From Candidatus Yanofskyibacteriota bacterium (GTDB lineage Bacteria > Patescibacteriota > Minisyncoccia > 2-02-FULL-40-12 > GWA2-44-9): a DNA stretch of 50,975 nucleotides. Position 1 is the first letter of the stretch. Every line of letters begins with the position of its first letter. Below the pieces are notes generated by a model that saw nothing but the letters and a program-made list of their open reading frames with translations, ran no database searches and was not told the origin of the DNA. Positions 14,723 through 24,216 of this stretch are shown piece by piece. Made by a program: the position numbers and the translations under genes. The stretch covers positions 1 to 50,975 of the forward strand of contig PLYL01000022.1 in assembly GCA_003151795.1 (NCBI GenBank), read 5' to 3'.

Positions 14723-16214
14723 AAAAAAGATTATCTCAATAATCCTTGTAGCAATCCTACTAGAAGCTTGTTTTACTCCATTTGCTAATGCCACCGATTG
14801 GGCAACGGCCGCGGAATGGGCGGCGAACACAGCACTAAAAGCGGCGGCGCAGGCTGTTTATAGAAATGTAACTAACCAGATTATCAGTAAAATCCAAACC
14901 GCTGGTGAAAACGGGAAACCTGCGTTCGTTCAAAATTGGATTAGTTACTTAACCCAATCACAATACAAAGGAGAGGGTATTTTTCGAGCGGAATTAAGCA
15001 CTGCCCATCTGTGCGACTATCTGTCCACAGATATCAAAAAAACTTTCGGCGTAGACCCGAACGCTAAGACGCCTCTCGCAGGGCAGAACACCCGTACTGA
15101 TTCCTCTCAGCCATTTAACCTCCAAGCAAATTGTACTATGCCCGCCGGCTTCACTCCGCAAAAATACCAGCAGGATTTTGCCGGCAACGGCGGCTGGGAT
15201 ACTTTCTCGCGGATGCTCGAACCGCAGAATAATTCTATGGGCCTCATGGCTCTTTCGCAAGATGAAATGACAAAACAAAGAAGTCTCGCAGAATCGGCAG
15301 CTACTGACGAAGCGAATGGGACTGGATTCACTGGAGCCAAAGGTGCCTGCAAACTTCAGGGACCGGGAGGAATTTGTCTCATATCTGGAGACATCTTAAC
15401 TCCCGGTTCAATTTTAGATCAAGGAACTGCTAATGCGCTCAATGGAAGTATTGGATTTCTTACCACCGCAGATGCGGCTTCCGGAGCAATTGCCGCACTA
15501 GTAAATTTTGCCACGGACAAATTATTTAATTTAAGTGCATCAACCACATCAAATTCCAGTACAAGCGACGTCCAAACAACTAATAACTCTTACAATCAAG
15601 AGTTTTGTACCGCTAAAGACGATATGTCTCTTGAAGCGAAGACTTACATTTCGAAGACTTTTCCCCAAGCATACAAAAATTTCCCACCTGGAGGGGGCAG
15701 TTCCCTTAGTTTTCTTCCAGGCCATAGTAACGGCACCGGGAGCTATTGTCAGAGCTTAAATGATAGCAATAATCCCGCCCCTTATACTCGTTGCGTAGTG
15801 AGTTGTGAGAAAGCTGTCAGCAGTGTGCCTAATAATGTGGAGGTATCATCTCCTCCTCCAATAGCATCAACCGCACCACCAGAAAAATCGTGGGCGTGCA
15901 CGCAGTTGGTGACGGACGAACCGAATTTTATGCTTCCTTTATTACAAGCGATACCAGCTATGAACCCGATTACCATACCGGCTTCCCAAATCTATCAGGA
16001 CGCGGTGCAAAGTGTGGTAAGTCAGGCTAATGCTAAATTTGGGGCGCAAACAACTGCCCTGGGTGAAACCACGGACGGAACCGCGGTCCTCTATTATCCT
16101 AATAATGGCACTATCGGGGCGCCGGAGTTCTATCTGGCCGGACCGATACCCGGGCGGACAGTTTCACCACAAACGGGCCTCCCGTGGGATGTTGTCGTCC
16201 GCTGTACTCGTTAA
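14712..16214 (+). CDS. Secreted cysteine-containing protein of the T4SS-like locus (hypothetical)
   Basis: 500 residues with a signal peptide (IISIILVAILLEACFTPFANA; LEAC could be a lipobox, but the downstream ANA site is equally plausible). The mature part has scattered cysteines (LCDYL, ANCTM, GACKLQGPGGICL, EFC, RCVVSC, WAC, RCTR), suggesting disulfides outside the membrane, and Pro/Ser-rich linkers. I do not recognise a domain. It is encoded between the anchored protein and the TrbL-like gene. Confidence 0.68.
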   Translation: MDFRKKIISIILVAILLEACFTPFANATDWATAAEWAANTALKAAAQAVYRNVTNQIISKIQTAGENGKPAFVQNWISYLTQSQYKGEGIFRAELSTAHLCDYLSTDIKKTFGVDPNAKTPLAGQNTRTDSSQPFNLQANCTMPAGFTPQKYQQDFAGNGGWDTFSRMLEPQNNSMGLMALSQDEMTKQRSLAESAATDEANGTGFTGAKGACKLQGPGGICLISGDILTPGSILDQGTANALNGSIGFLTTADAASGAIAALVNFATDKLFNLSASTTSNSSTSDVQTTNNSYNQEFCTAKDDMSLEAKTYISKTFPQAYKNFPPGGGSSLSFLPGHSNGTGSYCQSLNDSNNPAPYTRCVVSCEKAVSSVPNNVEVSSPPPIASTAPPEKSWACTQLVTDEPNFMLPLLQAIPAMNPITIPASQIYQDAVQSVVSQANAKFGAQTTALGETTDGTAVLYYPNNGTIGAPEFYLAGPIPGRTVSPQTGLPWDVVVRCTR

Positions 16215-16231
16215 ATTAATTTGCGCCCGAC

Positions 16232-18514
16232 ATGCAACTTAAACAAAGACAAAAAATAATTAGCATTGTGGCCCTCGTAGGACTCGTGTCTTTCTTTTTG
16301 CCCACTTATTTTGCCCATGCCTCCTTGTGGGATTATTTAACACCAAGTGGCCTTATAACAACCCTCCTCCAACAAGCTTTTGTTGGGATTAATGGCCTAA
16401 CGGCAGTTACCGCCAATGCCTTATCTCTGGCCGTCGTCGTCCGCGCGGGCGGAAGTATTCCAGTCGTGGCGACAACTTGGAAAATCCTTAGGGATTTCGC
16501 CAACATGTTCTTCATCATCATGCTTATTTATATGGCCTTCGCGACCATCTTTGATCATGGAAAATATACTTTCAAAGATATGATTGTCCGATTTGTGATT
16601 GTCGCGGTTTTAATAAACTTCAGTTTGGTTATCGGCAATATGGTCATTGATGCCAGCCAGGTCTTGGCCAATATTTTCCTGGGCAGTATTGGTAATGTGG
16701 GTAATAGGATTGGTTCACTCCTCAATCCATCCGTGCTGTTTAATGCCGCGAGCGGGGGCGGAATAGATTTTGGCACCGGCGCCAGCGCCGCTTCAATAAC
16801 ATCTCTGCTCTTCGCCATCATCTTGGCTCTGATTTTTCTCTTCAGCTTGCTGGTGGCGACGGTATTCTCAATTGTCCGCATACCAATCATCTGGGGGTTG
16901 CTCATTGTCTCGCCGATTGCCTGGATGAGTCATATCCTCCCGGGAACCAACAAGTGGTGGAGTAAATGGTGGAGTATGTTTTTCGGCTGGAATTTGTTCC
17001 TGCCGGTCTATTTATTTTTTATGTATCTGGGTCTAACCTTCCTCGCCCAGCGCAACCAGATTATAAACGCAGTCATCCAATCTAACAATAGCGGCGTCAA
17101 TCCGGCCAATCTTGGCCTGATAAATGGCCTGGCTAACGGCCTTAGCACAAATCTCACCTTCAATCTTCTATTTTTCTATCTTTTCGCCGCTTTCGTCATG
17201 GTCGGGGGAACCTGGGCCGCCAAAGCAACCACCAGTTTGATGGGTTCTGGTTTTGATAAAGGCCTTGGCTGGGCAAAGAGTTTTGTTAAACGTGTCCCGT
17301 TGCCATACGTCGGCAACTTACAGGCTGGAGAAACCGCGGCCAAAGCGCGCTATGGACAATTCCAGCAAGAAGGATTTAAGCAAGGTGGCTTTATTAACAA
17401 ATGGACTGGTGGCGCGGCAAATAAAGTTTTTGGCGGTGCCGACGCCCAGACTCGCGCCGATGCAAAAGCTGGAGCCAGATTTGGTGTTGAAGGTGCACTG
17501 GAAAAGGGTATCGATATGGAAAAGAAAAGACAAAAACCTTTTACCAATAACATTGAGGAGCTTAAAAAACTTGCCAATACAGGTTCCACCCAACAGAAAA
17601 TCGCCGCACGCATGCGTCTTACCGACTTGGGGGCTTTGGATCCCGCTAGAATAGAAGAAACCTACAGCTGGTTAGGGGGAGATAGAAGCGAAGCGGCAAA
17701 TAAGTATTTGGGTGGTATTGATTTCACCAAGCTTTCTGATAAAGACCGCGAACGTCTCGAGAAGTCGACCAAAATAACCGATATTGAAATTCGCAAAAAG
17801 ATCATCACTGCCATGATTGAGAAAGACAAACTTTCCAAAGATAGAATTGAAGAATTAATAAGAAGCATTGCTATTAACGAGGGGGGTCAAATGCTCAACA
17901 TGGGTCAGCTGAAAGATATTCTTGATAAGGGAAACAAGAAAAACATGCTTGCGGTCGCTAAGGTGAAGTCTGAGATGGGCTTTGAAAGAGACCCATACGA
18001 AAAAGTACTTCAGGATTCACTCAAAAAAATGACCGACGATCAAATATTAGAAACAATGAACGAGTTCAATCTGGCCCCAGGTGCTTCCAATGAATTTACT
18101 GAAGCAATGGAAAAGGTCTTTGAAAAGAATCCTAAGCGCCTAGAATCTCTAGCCGCAAAAGCTGCCGGCGATACCGCCGCGCGACTAGATGAGTTGGCGA
18201 AAGACGCCAAAAGTAAAATAAATGCACCAAAGATTGATAAGGAAGTTAAGAAAAGAGAAAAAGCAGTAGATAGTATACAGGCCGCAGCTACGAAATTAGA
18301 CCAGATTGAAAAACAGATTCGCGGCATGCAAGGCCAGATTGCACTCAACCCGAGTCCAAGTAGCGATGCCAACAAGAGATTCAGAGTAATAATATCCGAT
18401 CTTGAAAAACAGCGTGATGCCAAAAATAACGATGTAAAGTCTCTTAACGAAAAGGTTGAAAAAATAGGTGAAAAAATTGAAGACGTAACCACTGGTACCC
18501 CCACCACACCATGA
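16232..18514 (+). CDS. TrbL/VirB6-like type IV secretion membrane protein with long cytoplasmic tail
   Basis: 760 residues. A signal-like N-terminus (residues ~8-30) and several transmembrane helices between ~35 and 340 resemble the TrbL/VirB6 inner-membrane channel component. After residue ~345 the protein is soluble and strongly charged. A helix-rich tail runs to the end, with a coiled coil near 670-755 (EKAVDSIQAAATKLDQIE). Such a tail is far longer than in VirB6 proper. It overlaps the next start by 4 nt (ATGA). It probably forms the membrane pore with the PrgI and VirB4 products downstream. Confidence 0.8.
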   Translation: MQLKQRQKIISIVALVGLVSFFLPTYFAHASLWDYLTPSGLITTLLQQAFVGINGLTAVTANALSLAVVVRAGGSIPVVATTWKILRDFANMFFIIMLIYMAFATIFDHGKYTFKDMIVRFVIVAVLINFSLVIGNMVIDASQVLANIFLGSIGNVGNRIGSLLNPSVLFNAASGGGIDFGTGASAASITSLLFAIILALIFLFSLLVATVFSIVRIPIIWGLLIVSPIAWMSHILPGTNKWWSKWWSMFFGWNLFLPVYLFFMYLGLTFLAQRNQIINAVIQSNNSGVNPANLGLINGLANGLSTNLTFNLLFFYLFAAFVMVGGTWAAKATTSLMGSGFDKGLGWAKSFVKRVPLPYVGNLQAGETAAKARYGQFQQEGFKQGGFINKWTGGAANKVFGGADAQTRADAKAGARFGVEGALEKGIDMEKKRQKPFTNNIEELKKLANTGSTQQKIAARMRLTDLGALDPARIEETYSWLGGDRSEAANKYLGGIDFTKLSDKDRERLEKSTKITDIEIRKKIITAMIEKDKLSKDRIEELIRSIAINEGGQMLNMGQLKDILDKGNKKNMLAVAKVKSEMGFERDPYEKVLQDSLKKMTDDQILETMNEFNLAPGASNEFTEAMEKVFEKNPKRLESLAAKAAGDTAARLDELAKDAKSKINAPKIDKEVKKREKAVDSIQAAATKLDQIEKQIRGMQGQIALNPSPSSDANKRFRVIISDLEKQRDAKNNDVKSLNEKVEKIGEKIEDVTTGTPTTP

Positions 18515-19005
18515 TTTCTTACGAACAATACATAGACTACAGCCCATACTTTGCCCAAATTGATATTGAGGCTCCATCAAGCCGAGCTGAATTTTTGGAA
18601 TTGTTTAATAAAACACCACAGTTAATCAAAAATTGGGTTACATCAACAGAAACAGCCGAACTTTTACTTAACATGGGTATATCATTCAAGCTAGATGAAT
18701 ATGATACTGAAGCTATCGCATATGTTATCAGGCAGATTGTAGTGGGGGAAATACCGCTAATCGAAGCACCAGATACCATCGCCCAAGAAATAAAAATTTC
18801 TCCCAACACGGCACGAGAAATTTTAGGCGCATGCCTTCGAGATATATTGACTCCTGTGCTCGAGGAAGTGAAAAAAATACAAGCCGCACGATTTCCAAAT
18901 ATTACTCCTCAAACAAAGAATCAAAACATGGCAAATCTACAAAAATCTTTTGCTCCATCTGCTGATGTGAACCCATCAAACATTGTCGATCTGCGCACTA
19001 AGTAA
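18511..19005 (+). CDS. Hypothetical protein coupled to the TrbL-like gene
   Basis: 164 residues, soluble, mainly helical, acidic N-terminal half, Gln/Asn-rich C-terminus. The start overlaps the TrbL-like stop by ATGA, implying translational coupling. No motif recognised. It is the last gene of the first half of the locus and ends against the terminator of the opposing gene. Confidence 0.65.
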   Translation: MISYEQYIDYSPYFAQIDIEAPSSRAEFLELFNKTPQLIKNWVTSTETAELLLNMGISFKLDEYDTEAIAYVIRQIVVGEIPLIEAPDTIAQEIKISPNTAREILGACLRDILTPVLEEVKKIQAARFPNITPQTKNQNMANLQKSFAPSADVNPSNIVDLRTK

Positions 19006-19013
19006 AACTAAAA

Positions 19014-19040
19014 AGAGCTCTGTCATCGGGACAGAGCTCT
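19014..19040 (-). terminator. Hairpin terminator of the minus-strand gene
   Basis: 11-bp stem agagctctgtc/gacagagctct. On the minus strand it is followed by a T-rich tail (TTTTAGTTTTAC). It overlaps the stop codon of the gene at 19023-19523. Confidence 0.75.
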
Positions 19041-19523
19041 GAGTGCCACCTCCTGGTTGGCCCTTGTTTGAGTTTCTTTTTCGGCCAGTCGAGCGGTCTT
19101 ACTGGCTACTTCGGCGGCATCGAACTCGGCGACTAGGCAATCAGCCATTTCGGTCAAGCGTCGGTGCATCATCGGAATCGACCTACAGGGCTTCCACCCC
19201 AAGTTGATGCCGAAAACCCTCGAGAAGTTGAAGAGGACTTCATCTTCATATTCACAGATCTTGACTGTGTCCTTGGGTGGATGTTGGGCATGCTTGAACT
19301 TGCCTTCTACCACCTTGCCGTCACGATAGAATTTCACCTCGGCCGTCACTCGAGAAATGTCTTCCTGTCGAGTTACGAGAACAACTCCCCGGAAAACACC
19401 TTCGGGTACCTGCAGCAGGGTAGTGCATTCTACCGAATCGCGAAAGAACATTTTTCCGATCCGTTTCGACTTCCAGGCAGCCCCCTGCCGAGCTAGCTGA
19501 TCAAAACACTGAAACAACTCCAT
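19023..19523 (-). CDS. Hypothetical protein
   Basis: 166 residues, no signal or membrane segment, not recognised. A DGKVVEGKFKHAQHPPKDTVKIC stretch suggests beta structure, and the last ~50 residues form an Ala/Glu/Arg helix. I chose the ATG at 19523 over an upstream GTG at 19535 because GGAGG lies about 7 nt before it, one of the few clear Shine-Dalgarno sites here. It interrupts the secretion locus on the opposite strand and has its own strong promoter. Confidence 0.7.
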   Translation of the reverse strand: MELFQCFDQLARQGAAWKSKRIGKMFFRDSVECTTLLQVPEGVFRGVVLVTRQEDISRVTAEVKFYRDGKVVEGKFKHAQHPPKDTVKICEYEDEVLFNFSRVFGINLGWKPCRSIPMMHRRLTEMADCLVAEFDAAEVASKTARLAEKETQTRANQEVALRALSR

Positions 19524-19552
19524 ATCATCCTCCACGCTTAACTACGCCTTTA

Positions 19553-19581
19553 ATCATACTCTAAATTACCACAAAAGTCAA
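19553..19581 (-). promoter_or_regulatory. Sigma70-type promoter for the 19023-19523 gene
   Basis: On the minus strand: TTGACT (19576-19581), 17-bp spacer, TATGAT (19553-19558). The start codon is 30 nt beyond the -10 box, leaving room for the GGAGG site. Confidence 0.8.
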
Positions 19582-19632
19582 GATGTTGACTAAGTGGGCT
19601 TAAGTTGGGGCTTATTTTGCTATACTTAATCC

Positions 19633-19953
19633 ATGAGATTCCAACTGCCCCAATTCATCGAGACGGAGATAAAGATTATCGGGCCGTTCACGCTCAAGCA
19701 ATTCTTGTGGGTCGCTGCGGGAGCGGTGTTTATATTTTTGGATTTCAGCTTATTCACCGGTCTCATCGCCATTGTCATTGCTGTTCCGATTATCGGCATT
19801 GCCGGAGCGTTCGCGTTCTTGAGAATCGACGACATGCCGTTAATTAACTACTTCGCCAACATGCTTTCGTTCTCCTTCGGCAGTAAGAAGTATCTATACC
19901 GAGACGAACAACAAATGAGCAATGAGCAGGGACCAATGAACATACGCAAATGA
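19633..19953 (+). CDS. PrgI-family membrane protein
   Basis: 106 residues: MRFQLPQFIETEIKIIGPFTLKQFLW is the PrgI-family hallmark, followed by two adjacent transmembrane helices (~28-46 and 48-66) and a short cytoplasmic tail. The family replaces VirB3 next to VirB4 in type IV secretion-like systems of Gram-positives and Patescibacteria. TATACT at 19621-19626 is 7 nt before the ATG, so the mRNA is probably leaderless. Confidence 0.9.
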   Translation: MRFQLPQFIETEIKIIGPFTLKQFLWVAAGAVFIFLDFSLFTGLIAIVIAVPIIGIAGAFAFLRIDDMPLINYFANMLSFSFGSKKYLYRDEQQMSNEQGPMNIRK

Positions 19954-20022
19954 GTAACCTACTTTTCAATGGTACAATTAAAGACGTGCGGTGTTCATTG
20001 TTCATTGTTCACTATAATTCCT

Positions 20023-20670
20023 ATGGCTACTAAATCAACCAAAGATCTTGTTTCAATCGCGGACATTAAAGACAGCATCGTCTTGCTTAAGAACGGCTCC
20101 CTGCGTGCCGTCATCGAAGTTTCGGCGGTTAATTTTGAATTGCGCTCCGAAGAAGAGCAGACCGGCATCCTCCAAAATTTTCAAAGATTTTTAAACTCGA
20201 TTGATTTTCCGTTGCAGATGATTGTCAATTCCCGCCAACTGAATATGGATGAATACTTGAAAAAAGTCGATGCCGTCGCCGAATCCGCCACCAATGAACT
20301 CCTCAAAATCCAAGCCATTGAATACAGCAAATTCGTCAAAGAATTGCTCGAACTCTCCAACATCATGACCAAGCATTTTTATGTCGTCTTGCCGTTCTAT
20401 GTCTACGAAACACCGACCAAGACCGGGCTTTTGGAAACCGCCAAAGGCTTGTTCAGCAAATCGCAAACGGTTGTCCAAATTAAACCCGAACAGCTCGAAA
20501 CATACCGGACTCAACTAATGCAACGGGCGGAATTGATTCTCGACGGCCTAATTGGCATCGGCTTGAAAGCTCGAATGATGGAAGGCCAGGAAATAAACAA
20601 TTTATATTACAGTTTGTATAATCCCGGCGAAAAGATGACCGTCAATGCGCCCGATAAATTGCCCGCCTAA
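20023..20670 (+). CDS. VirB4/TraC N-terminal-domain protein
   Basis: 215 residues. SIADIKDSIVLLKNGSLRAVIEVSAVNFELRSEEEQ and LNSIDFPLQMIVNSRQLNMDEYL resemble the N-terminal, membrane-associated domain of VirB4/TraC ATPases. There is no Walker motif. The ATP-binding part is the next gene, 2 nt downstream, so VirB4 appears split into two polypeptides. The ATG at 20023 was chosen over an upstream ATG at 19969 because homology starts there and a TATAAT (20013-20018) lies 5 nt before it. Confidence 0.78.
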   Translation: MATKSTKDLVSIADIKDSIVLLKNGSLRAVIEVSAVNFELRSEEEQTGILQNFQRFLNSIDFPLQMIVNSRQLNMDEYLKKVDAVAESATNELLKIQAIEYSKFVKELLELSNIMTKHFYVVLPFYVYETPTKTGLLETAKGLFSKSQTVVQIKPEQLETYRTQLMQRAELILDGLIGIGLKARMMEGQEINNLYYSLYNPGEKMTVNAPDKLPA

Positions 20671-20672
20671 AT

Positions 20673-22427
20673 ATGGCTGATAATCTCACCCAACAACCCC
20701 AGACTCTGCCTGAAACGCTCGCCCCGGCGGCGATGTCGGTGTCTTCGAATTATATCCAAATCGGGCCGAAATTCGCTCGGACGATTTTTCTGGCCACCTA
20801 TCCGCGCTATTTAAACACCAATTGGCTTTCGCCGATTATTAACCTCGACCGCGCTTTTGACGCGGCAATATTTGTCCATCCTAAGAGTACTTCCACCATG
20901 CTCAAGCAGCTGCGCGACCAGCTCGCGCGCTTGCAGGCTCAAGCCATGGAAGAAGCCTCCAAAGGCAAAGTCCGCGACCCGATTCTGGAAACGGCCATGG
21001 GCGACATTGAAGCCTTGCGCGATAAGCTCCAGCAGGGGACCGATAAATTCTTCGAGCTCGGCGTCTATATCACGATTTATGAAAGCAGCGTCAAAGAACT
21101 CGACGATACCGAGATTAAGATTAAAGGTTTACTGGAATACCAGCTGATTTTTGCCAAGCCGGCGACGTTCCGCATGATGGAAGGTTTTAATTCCACGCTC
21201 CCCACGGACGATGACCGCCTCAATGTCCACACTTCTCTCAACACCGAGCCTTTATCCTCGCTCTTCCCGTTTATTTCTTTTGACCTCACTTCCAACTCCG
21301 GCATTCTCTACGGCATCAACACCCACAACAACTCGCTGGTTTTGTTCGACCGGTTCAAACTCGAAAACTACAATTCGGTCGTCTTCGGCAAGTCCGGCGG
21401 AGGCAAAAGCTATACCATTAAACTCGAGATTCTGCGCAGCCTCGTCTTTGGGACCCAGGTTTTAATCATCGACCCTGAAGACGAATACAAATATCTGGCC
21501 GATACCGTCGGCGGTTCGCCCGTTAAAATATCCATTAATTCCGACCAGCATATCAATCCGTTTGATTTGCCCGCCCCCAAAGAGGGGGAACTGGGCGCCG
21601 ACATCTTCCGCTCCCACATTCTCGATCTTTCCGGTCTGATGAAATTGATTTTAGGCACGCTCACGCCCGAAGAATCGGCCATTCTCGACGAAGCCCTTAT
21701 TCAGACCTACGCCATCAAAGATATTTCGCCCGAATCCGACTTCACTAAGTTGCCCCCGCCGGTCTTGGGCGACCTTCAGAGCATTCTCGAAGGCTTGACC
21801 GGCGCCGAATCCATGGCCACGCGCCTCAAGAAATACACTTCGGGCACCTTCGCTGGATTTTTGAATCAGCCGACTAACGTCCCGCTCGATAACCCCATGA
21901 TTGTGTTCGGTATCCGCGATATGGAAGAAGAGCTGCGTCCGATTGCCATGTATCTCATCTTAAATTTTATCTGGGTCAAGGTTCGGCGTGATATTAAACA
22001 AAGAATTATCCTCGTCGACGAGGCCTGGGTACTGATGAAATACGAAGTCGGGGCCAATTTCTTGTCTAACATCGCCAAGCGCTGCCGCAAATATTTCACA
22101 GGCCTGACAACTATTTCCCAAGACATTCCCGATTTCCTCGCCAGTCCGCAGGGCAAGACTATTCTCACCAACTCATCCATTCAAATTCTGATGAAACAGT
22201 CGCCGGCGGCGATTGATATCGTCCAACAAACCTTCAATCTCACCGACGCCGAGAAATTCTATATCCTCGAAGCCCGGGTCGGCTTCGGTTTATTCTTCCT
22301 CGGCCAAAATCATATCGGCATCCGCATCGTCGCTTCCTACGCCGAAGACCAAATCATCACCTCCGATCCGCGCCAAATTATCGAAATCGAAAAAGCCAAA
22401 GAAGAGTGGGCCCAGATCCAGAAATAA
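20673..22427 (+). CDS. virB4: VirB4-family type IV secretion ATPase
   Basis: 584 residues. Walker A GKSGGGKSYT near residues 238-247 and Walker B IILVDEAW near 445-452 are present, with an intervening DPEDEYKYLADTVGG motif typical of VirB4/TraC/HerA-type ATPases. It would power assembly or substrate transfer of the type IV secretion-like apparatus. The preceding gene supplies the N-terminal domain. Known distribution: in Patescibacteria such loci are widespread on chromosomes without conjugation relaxases; none is visible here either. Confidence 0.92.
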   Translation: MADNLTQQPQTLPETLAPAAMSVSSNYIQIGPKFARTIFLATYPRYLNTNWLSPIINLDRAFDAAIFVHPKSTSTMLKQLRDQLARLQAQAMEEASKGKVRDPILETAMGDIEALRDKLQQGTDKFFELGVYITIYESSVKELDDTEIKIKGLLEYQLIFAKPATFRMMEGFNSTLPTDDDRLNVHTSLNTEPLSSLFPFISFDLTSNSGILYGINTHNNSLVLFDRFKLENYNSVVFGKSGGGKSYTIKLEILRSLVFGTQVLIIDPEDEYKYLADTVGGSPVKISINSDQHINPFDLPAPKEGELGADIFRSHILDLSGLMKLILGTLTPEESAILDEALIQTYAIKDISPESDFTKLPPPVLGDLQSILEGLTGAESMATRLKKYTSGTFAGFLNQPTNVPLDNPMIVFGIRDMEEELRPIAMYLILNFIWVKVRRDIKQRIILVDEAWVLMKYEVGANFLSNIAKRCRKYFTGLTTISQDIPDFLASPQGKTILTNSSIQILMKQSPAAIDIVQQTFNLTDAEKFYILEARVGFGLFFLGQNHIGIRIVASYAEDQIITSDPRQIIEIEKAKEEWAQIQK

Positions 22428-22438
22428 CTTCCAATGCC

Positions 22439-22897
22439 ATGCCCACCGAAGAAGATATTATTAAACTTAATCTCGACCGTCAGCGCCGAGCTTATCAGGC
22501 TAGACAGCTTGAAAGCGAAGCGGAGGATGAGCAGAGCACAGCCGAGAGACCAAACCAGATGGGCTGGATTGTTTTTCTAATTGCTTTAGCTTTTACGTTT
22601 ACTCAATTGGGGATTGAGGCGATAACCGGCGGGACAATCGGTTTCATTTTATGTGCGCCAATTAGTGTCGTTCTGTGGTTTATGATGCGTCCGTATACCA
22701 AGTCCCTCAAAGCAGCCAAATTTATTGTCGGCACGTCTTTAGTCGTCGATTCACTGCCATTCATCGGCTTGCTTCCGGTCGATATTGTGGCCATAATATA
22801 CGTGTTCGTAAAATCCCGAAGCGCTTTGGCCGAACATCTGGCGAATCTGGCCGAAAAACGCCAAAACAAACAAGAACCGCTCCAAATAGCCGCCTAA
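22439..22897 (+). CDS. Small integral membrane protein of the T4SS-like locus
   Basis: 152 residues. An acidic/basic N-terminal helix (~5-40) is followed by about four hydrophobic segments (~43-60, 63-82, 98-110, 112-128) and a charged C-terminus. The ATG at 22439 is 11 nt after the virB4 stop; an ATG at 22434 is in another frame. Not recognised beyond being a multi-pass membrane protein. Confidence 0.7.
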   Translation: MPTEEDIIKLNLDRQRRAYQARQLESEAEDEQSTAERPNQMGWIVFLIALAFTFTQLGIEAITGGTIGFILCAPISVVLWFMMRPYTKSLKAAKFIVGTSLVVDSLPFIGLLPVDIVAIIYVFVKSRSALAEHLANLAEKRQNKQEPLQIAA

Positions 22898-22908
22898 TCC
22901 CGCCCGCA

Positions 22909-23991
22909 ATGACTAGCCAAAAGCAATTAATTATCTTAATCGTCATTACAGCCTCGCTGACCTCCTTTTTGGTAGGCTACTTGCTGACCCAGCCTTCCAG
23001 GCAAAGCGCCGACGTCGTCCAGCAACAGCGCGGCGCGCTGATTGACCGCTTCAGCAGCGTGACCGACAGCTCCACGCCGACTCCGCTGCCGCCGGGACTT
23101 CTTCAGGCGACCACGGATGCCGCCCTCGCCTCCGCCAACGCGCCCGATAGCGACGCGGTGCTCTATTATCACCCTGACAATGGCCATGTGTCGAAGCTCG
23201 ACCTTGAAACTCGGCTCAACACGGTCATCTCCTCTGCCCAACTGACCGGCCTCACGGACGTGATTTGGTCGCCGGATAAAAATCGGGTGATTACGGTCTC
23301 GCGAAGCGCCAAAGGGCCGGTTTATAAATATTTCGATTATACTACCCATGAGAACGGCTTGTTGGGCGCCAATATTAAAGACGCCGTCTTTTCACCCGAC
23401 AGCCAGCGGGTGGCTCTCGTCCGTTCGCTAGGGGATGAAAGCGATATTGAGATTGCCGATTTTGACGGCAAAAATTCCCAAACAATCTCTAAGACCCACC
23501 TCGCCAATATCCACCTCTCCTGGCCCAGCGACCATCTCCTCTCGTTTATCGCCGATGACGCCGGTACCGGTACCCAGTCGCTTTACACGCTGACCGAAAG
23601 CGGCGATCTCGGCGCTCTGGTCGACGGACAGAATAATATTTCCGCCCGATGGTCGCCCGATGGTTCGAAATTCTTATATTCGGACCAAGAAAACGGAAGC
23701 GTTGTCTTGCGTCTTTTCGATATTGCTTCCCAACAAGCCCAAGACGTGCCATTTCAAACAACCGCCACCAATTGCGCCTGGCTCCTGGACCAACGCTCGG
23801 CCATCTGCGCCGTCGAAGCCCAAGGCGAGACCTCGATTGATCAAATAACCTTTGCCGATCTCTCGACAAAAACCCTCTTCTCCAACCTCATCATCTCGCC
23901 CCAAGAAGTCTTCCTGTCCCACCTCGAAGATTTCCTCATCCTGACCAGCGCCGGCGACCAAAGCCTCTGGGAACTCAAGCTCGCTCAGTAA
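22909..23991 (+). CDS. Membrane-anchored beta-propeller (TolB/WD40-like) protein
   Basis: 360 residues. An N-terminal anchor (LIILIVITASLTSFLVGYLL) and a Thr/Pro linker precede repeated blades of the type VIWSPDKNRVI, AVFSPDSQRVAL, ARWSPDGSKFLYS, which are TolB-like propeller signatures. It is probably displayed outside the membrane as a binding or scaffolding module. The start at 22909 follows the previous stop by 11 nt; longer frames upstream lack the signal anchor. Its TAA is the first base set of a 209-nt hairpin. Confidence 0.75.
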   Translation: MTSQKQLIILIVITASLTSFLVGYLLTQPSRQSADVVQQQRGALIDRFSSVTDSSTPTPLPPGLLQATTDAALASANAPDSDAVLYYHPDNGHVSKLDLETRLNTVISSAQLTGLTDVIWSPDKNRVITVSRSAKGPVYKYFDYTTHENGLLGANIKDAVFSPDSQRVALVRSLGDESDIEIADFDGKNSQTISKTHLANIHLSWPSDHLLSFIADDAGTGTQSLYTLTESGDLGALVDGQNNISARWSPDGSKFLYSDQENGSVVLRLFDIASQQAQDVPFQTTATNCAWLLDQRSAICAVEAQGETSIDQITFADLSTKTLFSNLIISPQEVFLSHLEDFLILTSAGDQSLWELKLAQ

Positions 23992-24197
23992 TTAGGGTTT
24001 TCTCACGGCTTCCTCTTGGACTAGTCCTAAAAATTATCTCTCATTTCTCTGGCCGCCCGGGATTACCCTTGTCGGGCCATGTGGTTTTCCTTTCAGGAAA
24101 GCCCATTCCCGACATTCCCGGCTCGGTTCCCAGAGAAATCTCTATATAATTTTTGAACTAGTTTCCAATCGTGCAGATTGTGAGAAAACCCTAATTA
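23989..24197. ncRNA. Long rod-like hairpin A at the end of the propeller gene
   Basis: The outer 18-bp arms taattagggttttctcac (23989-24006) and its complement (24180-24197) are perfect. Nested stems follow: 24018-24037 with 24145-24163, then tttctctgg (24043-24051) with ccagagaaa (24130-24138), then cccg/cgggc-rich inner stems. The hairpin contains the stop codon of the plus-strand gene. It may be a 3' UTR structure or a separate RNA of either strand; no promoter of its own is clear. Confidence 0.55.
24165..24188 (+). repeat. 24-nt dispersed repeat, copy 1
   Basis: Identical over 24 nt to 38828-38851. It contains a small stem AATC-GTGCA-GATT and forms part of the 3' arm of hairpin A. Confidence 0.85.
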
Positions 24198-24216
24198 CCT
24201 CGCTCGTATTTTTTGG

